A stretch of DNA of 64,000 bases from Fasciolopsis buskii (lineage: Eukaryota; Platyhelminthes; Trematoda; Plagiorchiida; Fasciolidae): positions 91,426 through 155,425 of the forward strand of contig LUCM01006295.1 in NCBI GenBank assembly GCA_008360955.1. Direction: 5' to 3'. The notes under the pieces were generated by a model, which was given only the letters and a program-made list of their open reading frames with translations, ran no database searches and was not told where the DNA came from. Position numbers and translations under genes: made by a program. Positions 52,750 through 63,379 of this stretch are shown piece by piece. The first letter of the stretch is position 1, and each line of letters starts with the position of its first letter.

Positions 52750-55060
52750 GTTGTCCCTTTTTGGATGGTGGCCAAGTTTTGGCATGAGAATAAGAAAACC
52801 TCTTGAAATCTATCTATTCTTCCCCTTCTTGGTTAATCGGCTCAATGTTTTATTACATCACAGGTCAACTTTATACGCCAACGACCCACCACCTTCCTCA
52901 AGACACCTTTAACCTCTACAACTCAGCCGACTGGGACGGCTCCCGCAACTTCTTAGCTTCACATTGCTGGAAAGACTGTTGCTTTACTTCGGACGCCGCC
53001 ACATCCGTTTTTAACCTTTCTGATGTTTCTCGTCAGGGCATTGATCTTTTTTTATTCCTCATTTTTCCAAACTAGAGAAGTCCGAATTCCTCGAGTGGCT
53101 TAAGGACGCAAGCGCTCGTGATGTACTCTTGAAACGCTCAACATTTCGCTGCTCGCCAACTCCCGCCTACCATCACCGCTTCGTGCAAGCTAGGAATATG
53201 TATTCAGCAACTATAGACAGCCAAAGAACGTTTCGTCCGCTCCAAAGCAGAACGCCTATACTCGTGCGCTGGAGAGCAAAATACCTGCTCTCTTCCGCCA
53301 CTGGTGGTTTCTTGCTAAGGCCGTCGCCCGAGATTTCTGCCTTTCCAGTATACCTCCCATCAGTAATTCCTCCGGTGATCTTGTCTGTGGACATCAAGAG
53401 AAAGTTGAGGTCTTTGATTCCCAGTTTGTCTTCAGTTTCACTTTAACCAACTATATTACAATTACAGATTCTTCATCTCCCACTGTTCTTTTTCTACCTC
53501 GCATCAGTACTAGGAAAATCCCTCAAGCACTGCGTTCTCTGATTATTTGCAAACTAACCGGTTGGGACTATATTCCACTCACTGCCCTCAAAATGTGCAC
53601 CCCCTGAGTTAGCACCATTTTTAGGTCGTATTTTCAGTATTCCCCTGCAACTTTCTACCTTTCTAACCTCTTAGAAACACCGTGGTCATCCCTATTCCTC
53701 AACGTGGCGATCCTTATGATCCTATACTACCATCATCCGATCTTCTTCACAAGTATCATTTCGAAAGTACTTGAAAGTGTTATCTTTGACCAACTGCGTT
53801 CGTCCCTAGAGCGCGAAGAACTACTGAACGATCGCCAATATGGTTTCAACGAGAAATCTATTGGCCATGTCTTACACACTTGGTCGACTTCACTCGATAA
53901 CTACGGAGAAACCCACCCAGTCTTGCTCCACATTTCTAGGGCATTCGACCGAGCTTGGCACCAAAGTCGTATGGTAAAACCTTCCACATTAAAATTCTCT
54001 CAAGTTTCCTCAGTGAACGAATCATTTACGTCCGAGTTGACGGAGTCTTACTCCAGCCACTTCCTGCAAATCCTGGCGTTCCACAAGGTTCAATACTTCC
54101 GTCCACCCACTTTCTTTTATTCATTATTGATCTTCTGTTCATTACCTCCAACCCAATACATCCCTTAGCCGATGAAGCCACTCTTCAATATTCCCTTCCT
54201 TATCTCACTCCTTGTCATGCAAACACTAGCATCGATCGTGGCCACTATGTCACCAGTTGTATCACTGAATTCGGACCTTGAACACCTCTCCTCTTAAGGC
54301 TCCAACAACCATGTCGAATTTATTGTTTTCAAAACCTCTTTTCTTTTAATTTCTCTAAAACATCATTATGTCCCTCCACATCCTCACTTTGATTCGTCTA
54401 TCTTGAGCTCACCGAACTCTGCTTCTCTTCTTGGCTTATTCATTAGCTCACTATGCTGGGATCTCCCCACATCTGAGCTTGATTCTCGCACTGCGCACGA
54501 GGTTGGTTTTTTGTTCCGTACCAGCGCATCTGCTGTACAAAACTCAAACCCACCTCGCAACTGAACACTGCAGCTACTTGTGGAATGGGCCTTCATCTAT
54601 CTCGTTTTCCCTTCCTGATCGGGTCCAAAGAAATGCCATTTGGCTGATCGGCGATTCTTCATCAACATTTTCTTTGCAGTCATTAGCCCATCCTCAAGAA
54701 GTTGCTTCGCTATCCTTTTTCTACCGTTATTACTTTGATTTTTATTCTTCGAAACTTTTTTCAGTAGTAGCTCTTCCTGTAACCTGTTCTCGCTCTTCTC
54801 GCACACAGGCGGCTAGCCACCCTTACGAGGTTTCCGTTGCCCGGTTTCGTACTTCTTTATTCGTCCTTTTTTCTCCAAAACTTCCGAACTGTGAAACACT
54901 TTCCCACTTCCTGTATTCCCCCTCGCAATCTACAGTCTCTCATTTTTCGAGAACAAGATCAATAGACTGGTTCTTGCGTGAATGGTCCTTTAACTTTCCC
55001 CACTAGTCTGTTTCCGGACCATGGGACTTATCCCTTCCCTTTATGTGCAATAAAAGTGTC
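52750..55060 (+). pseudogene. Jockey/CR1-group non-LTR retrotransposon, long 5'-truncated broken copy
   Basis: The plus strand encodes in shifting frames, in order: a pre-RT region with YNSADWDGSRNFL and FVQARNMYS (52900-53220); RT blocks SIISKVLES, LNDRQYGF and RAFDRAWH (53745-53965); GVPQGSIL with FLLFIIDLL (54075-54140); LADEA (54166-54180), replacing the catalytic FADD/YADD; then C-terminal LDRVQRNA/LIGDSS-like and SLSFFYRYY blocks (54610-54740) and SHPYEVSVARFRTS (54815-54860). A 3' untranslated stretch follows with AATAAA at 55049-55054, marking the element's 3' end. Stops, shifts and loss of the DD pair make it dead. The endonuclease is missing. The protein blocks resemble a jockey-group family I associate mainly with arthropods. 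Confidence 0.8.
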
Positions 55061-55799
55061 ATTTTGGCATTCGAACGTTTGGTGGTCAGGATGGAATACA
55101 GTAATATAAGTACTGCAACAACCGCAACATGAACACTTCCCGCTCCAGTATGTAACAGCATAAGGAGCGAAAATCCTTAAGCCTATATTCCTATTATTCA
55201 GCGAGAAGTGACTAGGCTTTTCAACAACAGACCGCAACATATGGTGTTATACAGTCGGCAAATATGCTATGAACAGAAAGGATATCTCAGTTTATTCAAA
55301 AAATGAATATCGATCATTACCAGCCTAGTAGAAAAACAACATAGTAAGAAGTATTCGCAACTACCTGGTACGCGCATTGCTAACCTAACGTCAAAAAAAC
55401 ACTGGCAACCGACGGGCGCGCAACTATTATTCAGTAATATTCGACCGTTTTCATGTGGCGTCCAGTAAGCAAAGTGAGAATAATTTTACCTTGCACATCA
55501 AAAGGACGTGGGACTTCGATGCAAACGTAGATTGGTTGGGTAAGTTATTGATTTAACACGTCGCGACATGAAACATTTTGGGTAACTTTAAGATTTAGTT
55601 TGTGATGCTCTTGAATGGAACATGCACTACGAATGAGCGTGTCCCCACAAGACGGAGGTCAGTTGGGAAAAAGGAGTACCCAAAATAACGTTCAATAGAT
55701 AAGGATGGAAAGCAACGTGGAGCTTCATTCAGAAAAACCCTTACTTTCATAAACTCCCTTTACATATACCCGCATACAAGCATCGCCGACTGTCCTGCA
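55061..55799. other. No gene recognised
   Basis: AT-rich DNA downstream of the retrotransposon 3' end. I see no target-site duplication that I can pair, because the element's 5' end is uncertain. Confidence 0.5.
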
Positions 55800-56640
55800 C
55801 TAGAAATTTCCCTTAGTTACTAGGTTGTGCTTTCCAAAGTGCTTGGAGTAGCTAGAAGTTTCACATAAGTGCTGCAAATCAATTTCCAGTTCAGGGTAAC
55901 TGAAGGTGGTTCTGAACCATCTCGTCGGCATTTGAACATGCACGACCTTGGTTGCCATGGCAAGGGAATCTGAACGTAAAGAGTGAGAACCTGGCTGAAC
56001 GTGCAAATACCATAAAATTTCCACGAAAGACCTTACTACTTGCTTTAGGTTACAATCATATTCACCAATAGATTCATTTGTTCTTTCCGCCAATATACCA
56101 ACGTCTAATTTACTGAAGTCAGACGAAATTCTTTAACAACTTAGAGACATTGTTAAATAACATGCGATGCTCATTCAAACTGGTAAATAAAGAACTTACA
56201 TGAGAGTTAACCTTAAAATCAGCGTCACTTAACTGCAGCTCGTTAGATATTTGCACTGCCTTCGTTATAAGGGACTCCAGCACAAGAGTACGTAAATTTC
56301 GTCGTTACTTTACGGTAAAGGGCAGACCTAGAATTCTGAGGCCCCACAAACTAGGATTTTCTGCAGCGAATCTTGCTGATCGTTTTAACGTAAAGAAGAG
56401 CATGGTGTATCGAATAATCTGCAGGGAAACATTCACGAAAACGGCGTGAAGCCCATCCTCGCGAAACATAAGGAAAAGGTAATTGATATCATCCGAAAAA
56501 GACTGCCGAAAGTCCTTGTGCAAAAAAAAGATACGATTTATCAATTTATTCCTACTCTTTTCTGCGAAAGATGAAAATGTAAATTGCGGCAAGTTTCGCT
56601 TGATACTAAGCCGAAAAGGCTTAATGTCAGATTAATGCCC
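55800..56640 (-). other. Two protein-like minus-strand open frames, unknown gene or decayed element
   Basis: Frame 56592-56305 (95 codons) and frame 56093-55800 (97 codons) both look protein-like. After the TAA at 56305, the same frame continues as LESLITKAVQISNEL to a perfect donor CAT|GTAAGT at about 56200. A 39-base mini-intron (GTAAAG...TGGAG) would remove the stop in frame. Against a gene, the plus strand of 56290-56440 also encodes a helix-turn-helix-like segment, and the phase at the next acceptor (TGACTTCAG, about 56114) does not match. I cannot decide whether this is a gene 3' to CARS1 or mobile DNA. Confidence 0.25.
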
Positions 56641-57130
56641 CTCAGGCTCGTTTGACAAAAATGCTCATTACGTAGTGGATAGTGGAAAAAATTGAGAAAA
56701 TCAACTATTTTTTACAAACTGATTTTCCAAAACGGAACCTGTCAAGGTGGCAATGTACTGTTTGACCACCTTTGAATTACGAATCCACATCAACACCCGA
56801 CGTCAGACCGTTAAATACCCCTTTGAGGACAAAACTGAATTTTCAAACACATCTAAATGGAGTTGGGCATGATAAAATATTATAAACTTCTCCAAACCAT
56901 GGTGGTCTTAGCAGCTCAATAATGAATAAGGTTTTTCAGCTTTAAAAAAATAACTATCAGAGGATAGACATCGGTGCGTAACAATGACTTCGTCAAAACA
57001 ATCCCTGAAGTCCATTCTGAAACTAATTTCTCCAGCGTATCGCACTAGTTATTGTTTTCATCAGGACCGAATGACATAAGGAATGTATCGAAAAATCGAT
57101 GGGCCATGTATTGGTTTTTGTAAAACTTCC

Positions 57131-57166
57131 TTTGAGAAAGACTACCCACGGTAGTCGAAACGTTGG
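57131..57166 (+). other. Hammerhead/Penelope-like hairpin motif
   Basis: The plus strand contains GAGAAA, a perfect 7-bp stem (GACTACC / GGTAGTC) closing a CAC loop at 57140-57156, then GAAACGTTGG. A short stem followed by GAAAC is the layout of stem II and the GAAA core strand of minimal hammerhead ribozymes found in Penelope-like retroelement terminal repeats. The CUGANGA strand before the stem is not intact, so self-cleavage is unlikely as it stands. No Penelope reverse transcriptase was recognised nearby. The hairpin is seen directly; the element assignment is inference. Confidence 0.4.
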
Positions 57167-57176
57167 CGTATTGCAT

Positions 57177-57682
57177 CTACCAACAACACTGTGTTATTAA
57201 CATTATATCATTCACAATAAAAAGGTGTTTTCTTTTGTATCCACTGACATGAATGCAAATACTCTGCCGCCGATATAACGAACGCAAGCTAAGACCCCTG
57301 TTGAAATATACGTTTTTGTGGACCACGGCGCACCGTGTACCCATTAGCAAAGCTAATCGATCATCAAAATGAAATGTCCGCAAGCATGAATCTAAGAGTA
57401 ATATTCGCACGAGCAATTTTTGCCTGTTCAGTACAAGCTCCTTGTCGGGTAACACTTTAGGTGCAACATGAAATGCTCCTAGTCTGCAGCAGATAAATAA
57501 AGCAGCATCGGCGACGTCCTCAATTTTAAACTCTCTCCGCACTTCTGACCATTCAATCTCAAGATTTCCCGCTTACATCTTATTTTTTGCTCACCAGTGG
57601 GTGGTTCGTTGGTGCAGAAATCAAAAATCGGCACACCGTTAGGAGCTAGATAGTTGAAAAGCACGAACCAAACTGAGTCCAT
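57177..57682 (-). CDS. Candidate two-exon gene downstream of CARS1, unknown function
   Basis: On the minus strand, an ATG at 57682 opens a frame (MDSVWFVLFNYLAPNGVPIF...) ending in phase 1 at ACTG|GTGAGC (57595). A 50-base mini-intron (57594-57545) ends in GGTCAG. The next frame opens in the matching phase at 57544 and runs 121 codons to TAG at 57177, giving about 151 residues. The first half looks well conserved in style (FKIEDVADAALFICCRL, LLVRILLLDSCL). A second possible mini-intron (after ATGG|GTACAC, ending CAACAG) would instead give GVLACVRYIGGRVF. An open frame of about 80 codons just upstream (58009-57770) may belong to the same gene. Same strand as CARS1. No family is recognised. Mini-introns this short are known in schistosomes, which supports but does not prove the model. 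Confidence 0.33.
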
Positions 57683-58367
57683 AGACTAATACCTTCGGAT
57701 TAAACTCATCCATTAGTTTTCCATAACTCCATAACAACGTCAGTCCGTTTGAACTTTAATGGAATATGATCAAAACCCACTGCACATCTGACCAATGAGC
57801 ACCAGAAGATGACAATGCGCGGTTTGGTTTTTATTAACTCGATTGTCTGGAGATTTTACCATTCTGTTTGATGGTCGAAGTAAAGGATGATTAACATGCA
57901 CACGTAGGATTACAGGAACTGGACGTGAGTGGAAACCCATGTGCGACGCATGTCTGACATCAGTAAACCAGATTAACATCCCAGATTCCGATGTAGCAGG
58001 CAGACGGGAAACGACAGATGAGACTCAATAGATTTATCCTAGATTTTGGAGTCCATAGAGGACCACAATGATGTGTCATTAAATTAGTTTTCAGCCAACA
58101 ATGTTCGATCACCCGCTCCTACTTAGTCACCTGAATATCAAACCACAATAGTGAACGCTCATGGGTCACCCGTACTTAATTCCAATTAGAGTGAATGGGC
58201 AGCTACTGATGATAAGATTCTGGGAAAAAGCTGAAATCAGTCCAACAGTAACCAACCAGGACTGTCATTTCTTCCCTTCTATAGTGCAAAAAACTGGGAG
58301 AAAAAAGACAAGGAATCAAGGCAGGATTGTACAGTCAAGTATTGTATGTCTTTGAAAGTAAACCAAA

Positions 58368-58373
58368 TTTATT
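58368..58373 (-). promoter_or_regulatory. Polyadenylation signal of CARS1
   Basis: AATAAA on the minus strand, about 240 bases past the TAA at 58613-58615, the first such hexamer at a sensible distance. Cleavage is expected roughly 58345-58355. Confidence 0.5.
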
Positions 58374-58612
58374 CAAACCATAAACCGAACGATTAACATC
58401 ACGTGCTAACAATCACCGATATCAAAGCCAATACAACACAGCTCCAAAAGAGAATATATAAGCACACAGCTTCCTACACCAGATGTACAACAGTCGACGC
58501 AAGTTGTGAGAGGATTACCAAGTAGTAATTCTGGCTTAAGTAATCTTAGAAACAGTTATAATTGTTTGATGAAATACAAGAAAGACAAGGTGTTGCGTTC
58601 CGCCTTCCGCGA

Positions 58613-58738
58613 TTATGTGATCCCAGTCGATTTAAGGTATGCTGCATATCGTTTGGCTTGTGCATCGTACAATTTCTGCAGTTTCTTCAACTGACTCTTG
58701 GCGAGTTCCTTCCCAGATGAATCATGAGTCGGCATACC
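58613..58738 (-). CDS. CARS1: CARS1 terminal coding exon
   Basis: Acceptor TTACATCTCAG then 41 codons, starting GMPTHD and ending STGIT, and TAA. It opens in phase 0, matching the previous exon. The HD of the family GLPTHD motif and the GKEL-K-Q-KKL helix are retained. Confidence 0.9.
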   Translation of the reverse strand, partial: GMPTHDSSGKELAKSQLKKLQKLYDAQAKRYAAYLKSTGIT

Positions 58739-61700
58739 CTGAGATGTAAAAGAATTTAACACTACTTGGCATCAAATGAAACCCAAATTAACGCCGCTAA
58801 GAGGCAAACGGAAATATTCTGTCACAACACCAGAATGGTGCAAGCCTCGCACTTCCGTGCTGCATCTTTGTTGTCACTTCACAAATAACCAGCCTCAAAT
58901 GCCATAAACCAAAGAAAATAATAGCAAACAACCGTGCACGCGAAAAAACAGCCAATTAAAGAATTCGATAGTTGTTCACGTAAATCGGAGTAACCGAAAG
59001 TTATCTACGTGGATCTCGCGAAGCGAATGATCTAAAAGGAACAATGCAATGATCACTTCAGACATTTGGCTGCTGAGTCCCATTCTGTATATTAAAGTGT
59101 GAACGTCATCAAGGAACCGAACCAAAGATCTGCCGATTCACACGGATGTATGTTTGTTTACTTTCTACATTACATGTACCACAAAGTCCAGGCCCACCAG
59201 GAGCCTCTGATCAGAGAGACTAATCTAGAAGACAATAATGTCCAGAATGTCTCGTAGACAGCAAAAGCAAATGAGCGATACCTCAATCCATACTTCTACT
59301 GGATGAGGCTAGACCTCCCCCTGCCAGCTTTCCTGCGCTTTGTAAGCCATCAGAATCGAAAATTGGCGTTCTACACGAATCTTCCTATCTGAAAATCAGT
59401 CCATTGTGCGGCGACGAGCCTTTATGAAACTGCTTTGTTCAATAATAAACACGATATACATATATAACGTATACATATACATGTGTATTATTACAAGCTT
59501 CGTTTATGTATGCACTGGAAAAGATATGCTACATAGGTGCTGAAGCCTATCACATGAGAATCTGGCAACCGTACCTCTGAAAATGCCAATGACACTGAAC
59601 TACTGCAGTCTACCACCAAAACAGGAGAGCATCTGGGTTTCGAAATTCTGATCTTTTTGAGATGACGGGTACTTATTATGTTTGATCAATGTTGATCAAA
59701 AAGGACGACTAGATGCAGCAGTTTTCCTAAAAATAGGATTGGTTAGAATAATGGAATTAAGCGAAATGATTAAACTACATTACATTTACAGCAGTCTCCA
59801 AACGACCCAATGAGTAACCAACCTTATCATCAAAACGAGAATATTTGTCCAACTCTCGCAAGAACATCTCCCAGGGGGGCTGACGACCAGCTTCGTTTCG
59901 AGAAACAGTAGCGCGCGTCTTGGCTTCCCTGCGCTCTGCCTCACGCTGAAAGGTAAGAGCGAGGAAAAGGGAACGACAAAAACAACAGTAAATAAAAATT
60001 AATAAAAGGTTGATTGGTTAGGCATAAAGACAAACAGACAAACTAGGACAGTGTAGATATGCTTAGTGTTACGACGGGAGCGAAACGATATCAGGAAGTG
60101 CATCAAGTATGACCAATAGACGAGTTGCTGAACTATTTTTTTAGAATGATCACTATATTAACCGCGACTTTGCCTTTATTATAACTTTTACTATACTTTC
60201 TGATTTAGCGAAATACATGACGAAACACATCGCGTACCTAGAAATGATAAAACTTGCAATATGCGAACTAGATCTGCCGCGTTTGCTTACTTTCGCTTTT
60301 GCCAATATCTCCTCTGCCAAGATTTCCGGAGCGACTAATCCAATAGCAGGAGCACTGTTTACACTTCGCATCATATCAGATGTGCCTGCACGATCTTGTA
60401 GTCGTATACCAGCCCGAACTAAATCCTCGTCACGCATACGGTCACATGCAGTCAGCAGCCGTTGTTTGCAGGCCTTATCGTGAACCGAACCACTGAATAG
60501 CAAGGCACGCACAGTCTGTCGCATAGATGCGATCGAGAAGAGAAGACGAAACAAGATAGGCCACACTTCAGTTTCCAAACCAAAACGGGTTCTAATCACC
60601 GAATTAATGTCCTTTTTGAGTTTGGTATTTATCACTGTATTCAACGGATCTACAAAGGAAAAACAATTTATTCGGTAGTCATGAAATGTTCGATATCGTA
60701 CTTAGAACTCGTAGTGTCCGCTCTACGACTTATTCAAAAATGCTTTCAAGCCAAATGACTTGGCTCATTAAATCCAGCGGCACGTACCAGAGAATACTTC
60801 CAACTGTAGAAAATAAAAGCCCTAGTACATCAATGCATGTTGCTAGAAATCCGTCGCATCGTTAGAGTTCAAAAACCCCGAACCCAAGAGCAGCTCCCAT
60901 TAGCATTCATGGATTTTCGTGTTAGAAAAACTATAGTCGATCTGAACCTCAGTTTTTTTTTCGTTTCTTCTTCAACAGCTGAAAAGCATTGCAGAACCGT
61001 TTTGAAAGAACTTTAATTAGATTTGATCTTCAGTGCGCTACAGATAGCAAACCTATATGCTACTTGAGCGCGACCACCGGATGGAAACAGATGAATAGCT
61101 AATGATTTGGTGCCCATCCCTCCCCCTATGAAAATAAAGCTGGATAATGCATGACGAAAAAGGGGCCGTGAAAGAGCATTTCCCTATAAAATACCCCAAT
61201 GAAGACATAGTGGCGTGGCAGGTGTAGTCCACCATTAAGTACTGCCAGTATTCACTGTCTCACTGGGAAATGTCGTAATCAAACAAAAGCGTATGAGCCG
61301 CATTCTGTCATCAGTTGTCATGACAACCCGATGAATATCAAACCCCTGACCTAGAATAACCAAAAGTATGAATTGGAAAACCGATCACAGGGTGTCCGCA
61401 GTTAGCAAGCGCTGAGTCGCGTGTGAGTGAGGTATTCAGACTAACAGTTCAGGATGATATCCATAGGATCACTTTTCATTCCGGTTTGGGCAACTGAGCA
61501 ATAAGAAGCACTCAGAGGAGTCATGGATTCCGATGGACAGTCAGTGATGTGGAGCGGGAGTCTCGAAGAGTCAACACATGTGGTGAACCAAAAACAGTAA
61601 ATGTTTTCTTTTACATTGTTTTCTCCTTTTTGGATAGTTAAGTTATCAGATCTTCGCAAAATAAAAACACAAACTGCATTACAATGGGAACATAATCAAA

Positions 61701-62495
61701 CTACGAAGCACGCAAGAGAAACCGGACAAACTACTCTAGACCATAATCGTTAGACTACGAGATACCAGTAATGGTATTGATTACTAGTGACATTCCAAGC
61801 ACCAAAACTGTCATTACCGATACCTTCCGCGTCGAGCTGAATGCATCGTAGAAACAACGGAAGCCGTTTGCCGAGCTTTCTAGGATACAAGACGCAAGTG
61901 TGGGGTATTCTCATAGCCAATAGGACGCAAAGCACGAAAGGTCGCCAACCACGGCCCTGAAATTTAAAGCGGCGTAGAAACGCAGTCCCCATAGGTCGGG
62001 TGTGGAGACGAGTCAGGGGACAACAAACTGGCATTTATACCCAAAGTTGCCAGCAGGACTAAGATTCGAACCTTTTACGGAAGGTCTCTAAATAAAGCCT
62101 ATTAGGCCATACGAGCGAGCACTGGATATAACTTCTCATGACCAACTGAACTATATAAAAGCAGATCAAACTGTCAGTCTGTTATTGTGAATGATATAAT
62201 ATTAATAACACAGCGTTGTTGGTAGATGTAATGTCAGTCTGTTCTTTGAGTTGTTGAAAACAAACCATTAAACGATGGACAAATAATTCAATCCAAGAAG
62301 GAAATGTGCGCCGCACGACCATATGAAACTTTTGGGAGTACATCATTACCATGTCAGTAGAAAAACGAAATGGGTAGGTAAGTCAATCACATTGAAGCTC
62401 ACCACAAAGATTTTCTGTCGGCTTGAGGATATCCAGACCGAATTCCGAAAAAATCGCCTTGGCGCTCTGATTGGCAATCTCCTGGAAGGCATTTT
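58613..62495 (-). CDS. CARS1: Cysteinyl-tRNA synthetase, cytosolic, C-terminal part (3' exons)
   Basis: Charges tRNA-Cys with cysteine in the cytosol. This is the 3' portion, as join(58613..58738, 59823..59945, 60291..60649, about 62403..62495) on the minus strand. The last two exons join to PPWEMFLRELDKYSRFDDK plus GMPTHDSSGKEL then KKLQKLYDAQ, the hallmark C-terminus of eukaryotic CARS1 (PPSEMF, DKYSKFD, GLPTHD, GKELSKGQ, KKL). The preceding exon carries an MRQTVRAL helix and CDRMRDEDL with GIRLQDR, matching the post-catalytic region that leads to the charged linker. Introns are 1084, 345 and about 1753 bases. The catalytic HIGH and KMSKS exons are not in the window and should lie beyond base 64000. 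The charged linker before PPWEMF looks short (about 22 residues). A SINE sits in the 1.75-kb intron and an RTE piece in the next one, both tolerable in introns. Confidence 0.85.
59454..59490 (+). repeat. TA-rich simple repeat in CARS1 intron
   Basis: Interrupted AT/TATACA run (ATATACATATATAACGTATA and on) within the last CARS1 intron. Confidence 0.8.
59823..59945 (-). CDS. CARS1: CARS1 penultimate coding exon
   Basis: Acceptor CTTTCAG, 41 codons, donor AAG|GTTGGT (weak at positions 3-6 but AAG|GT). It encodes the Arg/Glu-rich linker (REAERREAKTRA) and PPWEMFLRELDKYSRFDDK. Trp replaces the usual Ser in PPSEMF. Phase 0 on both sides. Confidence 0.9.
60291..60649 (-). CDS. CARS1: CARS1 antepenultimate coding exon
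   Basis: A strong acceptor TTGTTTTTCCTTTGTAG precedes 60649. The donor is AAA|GTAAGC after 60291. It opens with two bases of a split codon (phase 1) and ends in phase 0, 119 full codons. It holds the MRQTVRAL, CDRMRDEDL and GIRLQDR blocks and the VAPEILAEEILAKAK run into the linker. Confidence 0.85.
61885..62115 (-). repeat. tRNA-derived SINE, family 2, copy inside a CARS1 intron
   Basis: On the minus strand the head has an A-box-like GTATGGCCTAATAGGC (about 62110-62097) and an intact B box GGTTCGAATCT (62073-62063). The body follows with GGCAACTTTGGG, TCGTCTCCACACCCGACC, TTTAAATTTCAGGGC, GTTGGCGA and CCTATTGGCTATGAGA, each aligned with the plus-strand copy at 26408-26650. It lies in the same orientation as CARS1. 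Confidence 0.7.
62403..62495 (-). CDS. CARS1: Probable upstream CARS1 exon
   Basis: The minus frame reads EIANQSAKAIFSEFGLDIL then KPTENLC and ends in phase 1 at TGTG|GTGAGC, exactly the phase the exon at 60649 needs (the split codon becomes GAT). The IA...FG pattern resembles the helix preceding the FG turn in animal CARS1. Two acceptors are possible: CACAG before 62495 or TTCCAG before 62481. The phase match plus similarity make it likely but not certain. Confidence 0.5.
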
Positions 62496-63379
62496 CTGTG
62501 ACGTTTCACAATATGTACGCGGCAATAAAAACGGTACAGTAGAGTGGAAGTGAATAAACTAGTAGTTCAAGTGGCTAAATTTAGACAGATAATAGTGCAT
62601 AACAAATAAGCATTCAGGAAATCGCAATGAAGATGATGTGAATCCAGATGAACCAACTATATACCGCGTACATGAAGTCGATTGAAAAAGGGCAAAAATA
62701 TTGGCTGATACGACTGTCTTAGTCTATCATATTCAGCTGTTACTTCTTTTACGAACGCTACGATAATGTAAACAATTTTCGGGAAGGAGGTAGCAGTCAA
62801 ACATAACCTGTTAAACGAAGGGAAGACCAACGGTGACCACATTTAAACAGGTGAATTTCACGTCCGAAGACGACGTTGACAGCTAGATTACCTACAGTCT
62901 GCTAATTTATGCAAACGAAATATGTCGGACGATTACGTTATTGTGAAAAAGCAGAAGCCACAACTGCATAACACCGATTGCGTACCTAGGTTGCAGTGGA
63001 AGAACGAAGTATTTATTGTTGGTTGCCAAAATGAAGCAGGATCAAGTCCATTATATAGGCCATTAGGAAACAAAGAAGTACCAGGTTACTAGAGCGCGAA
63101 AGAAAAAAGTACTGAGACGCAAAACACTTTTGAATATTCAAACCACGGACCGCATAACGAAGCAACTTAATGGCCGATTGAGTTGAACACTGGCTTCGGA
63201 TAGAAAAACAGAATAGGAATCTATGGAAGGTAAGTATAGGCACCAAGATGTCACAAAGTGAATATCTGGTTAAGGCAACCCAGCGGATAGGAAACGATAA
63301 TAACGAACCTGCACCCGGACGTGGCGTAACGGCTTACGTGCCCCCATGGCCCAACAACCTATACAGGATGGCCTACTTC
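62496..63379. other. Probable CARS1 intron, nothing else recognised
   Basis: No KMSKS or other catalytic CARS1 motif is found on the minus strand here, so the next upstream exon is expected outside the window. The region is AT-rich with no other feature I can support. Confidence 0.45.

Noticed and set aside
60217..60483. 88-codon frame on the plus strand
   Set aside because: It is antisense to a well-supported CARS1 exon.
61885..62115. tRNA gene on the minus strand, and a 94-codon frame over the same bases
   Set aside because: The body is shared with 26408-26650. It is a SINE and the frame is incidental.
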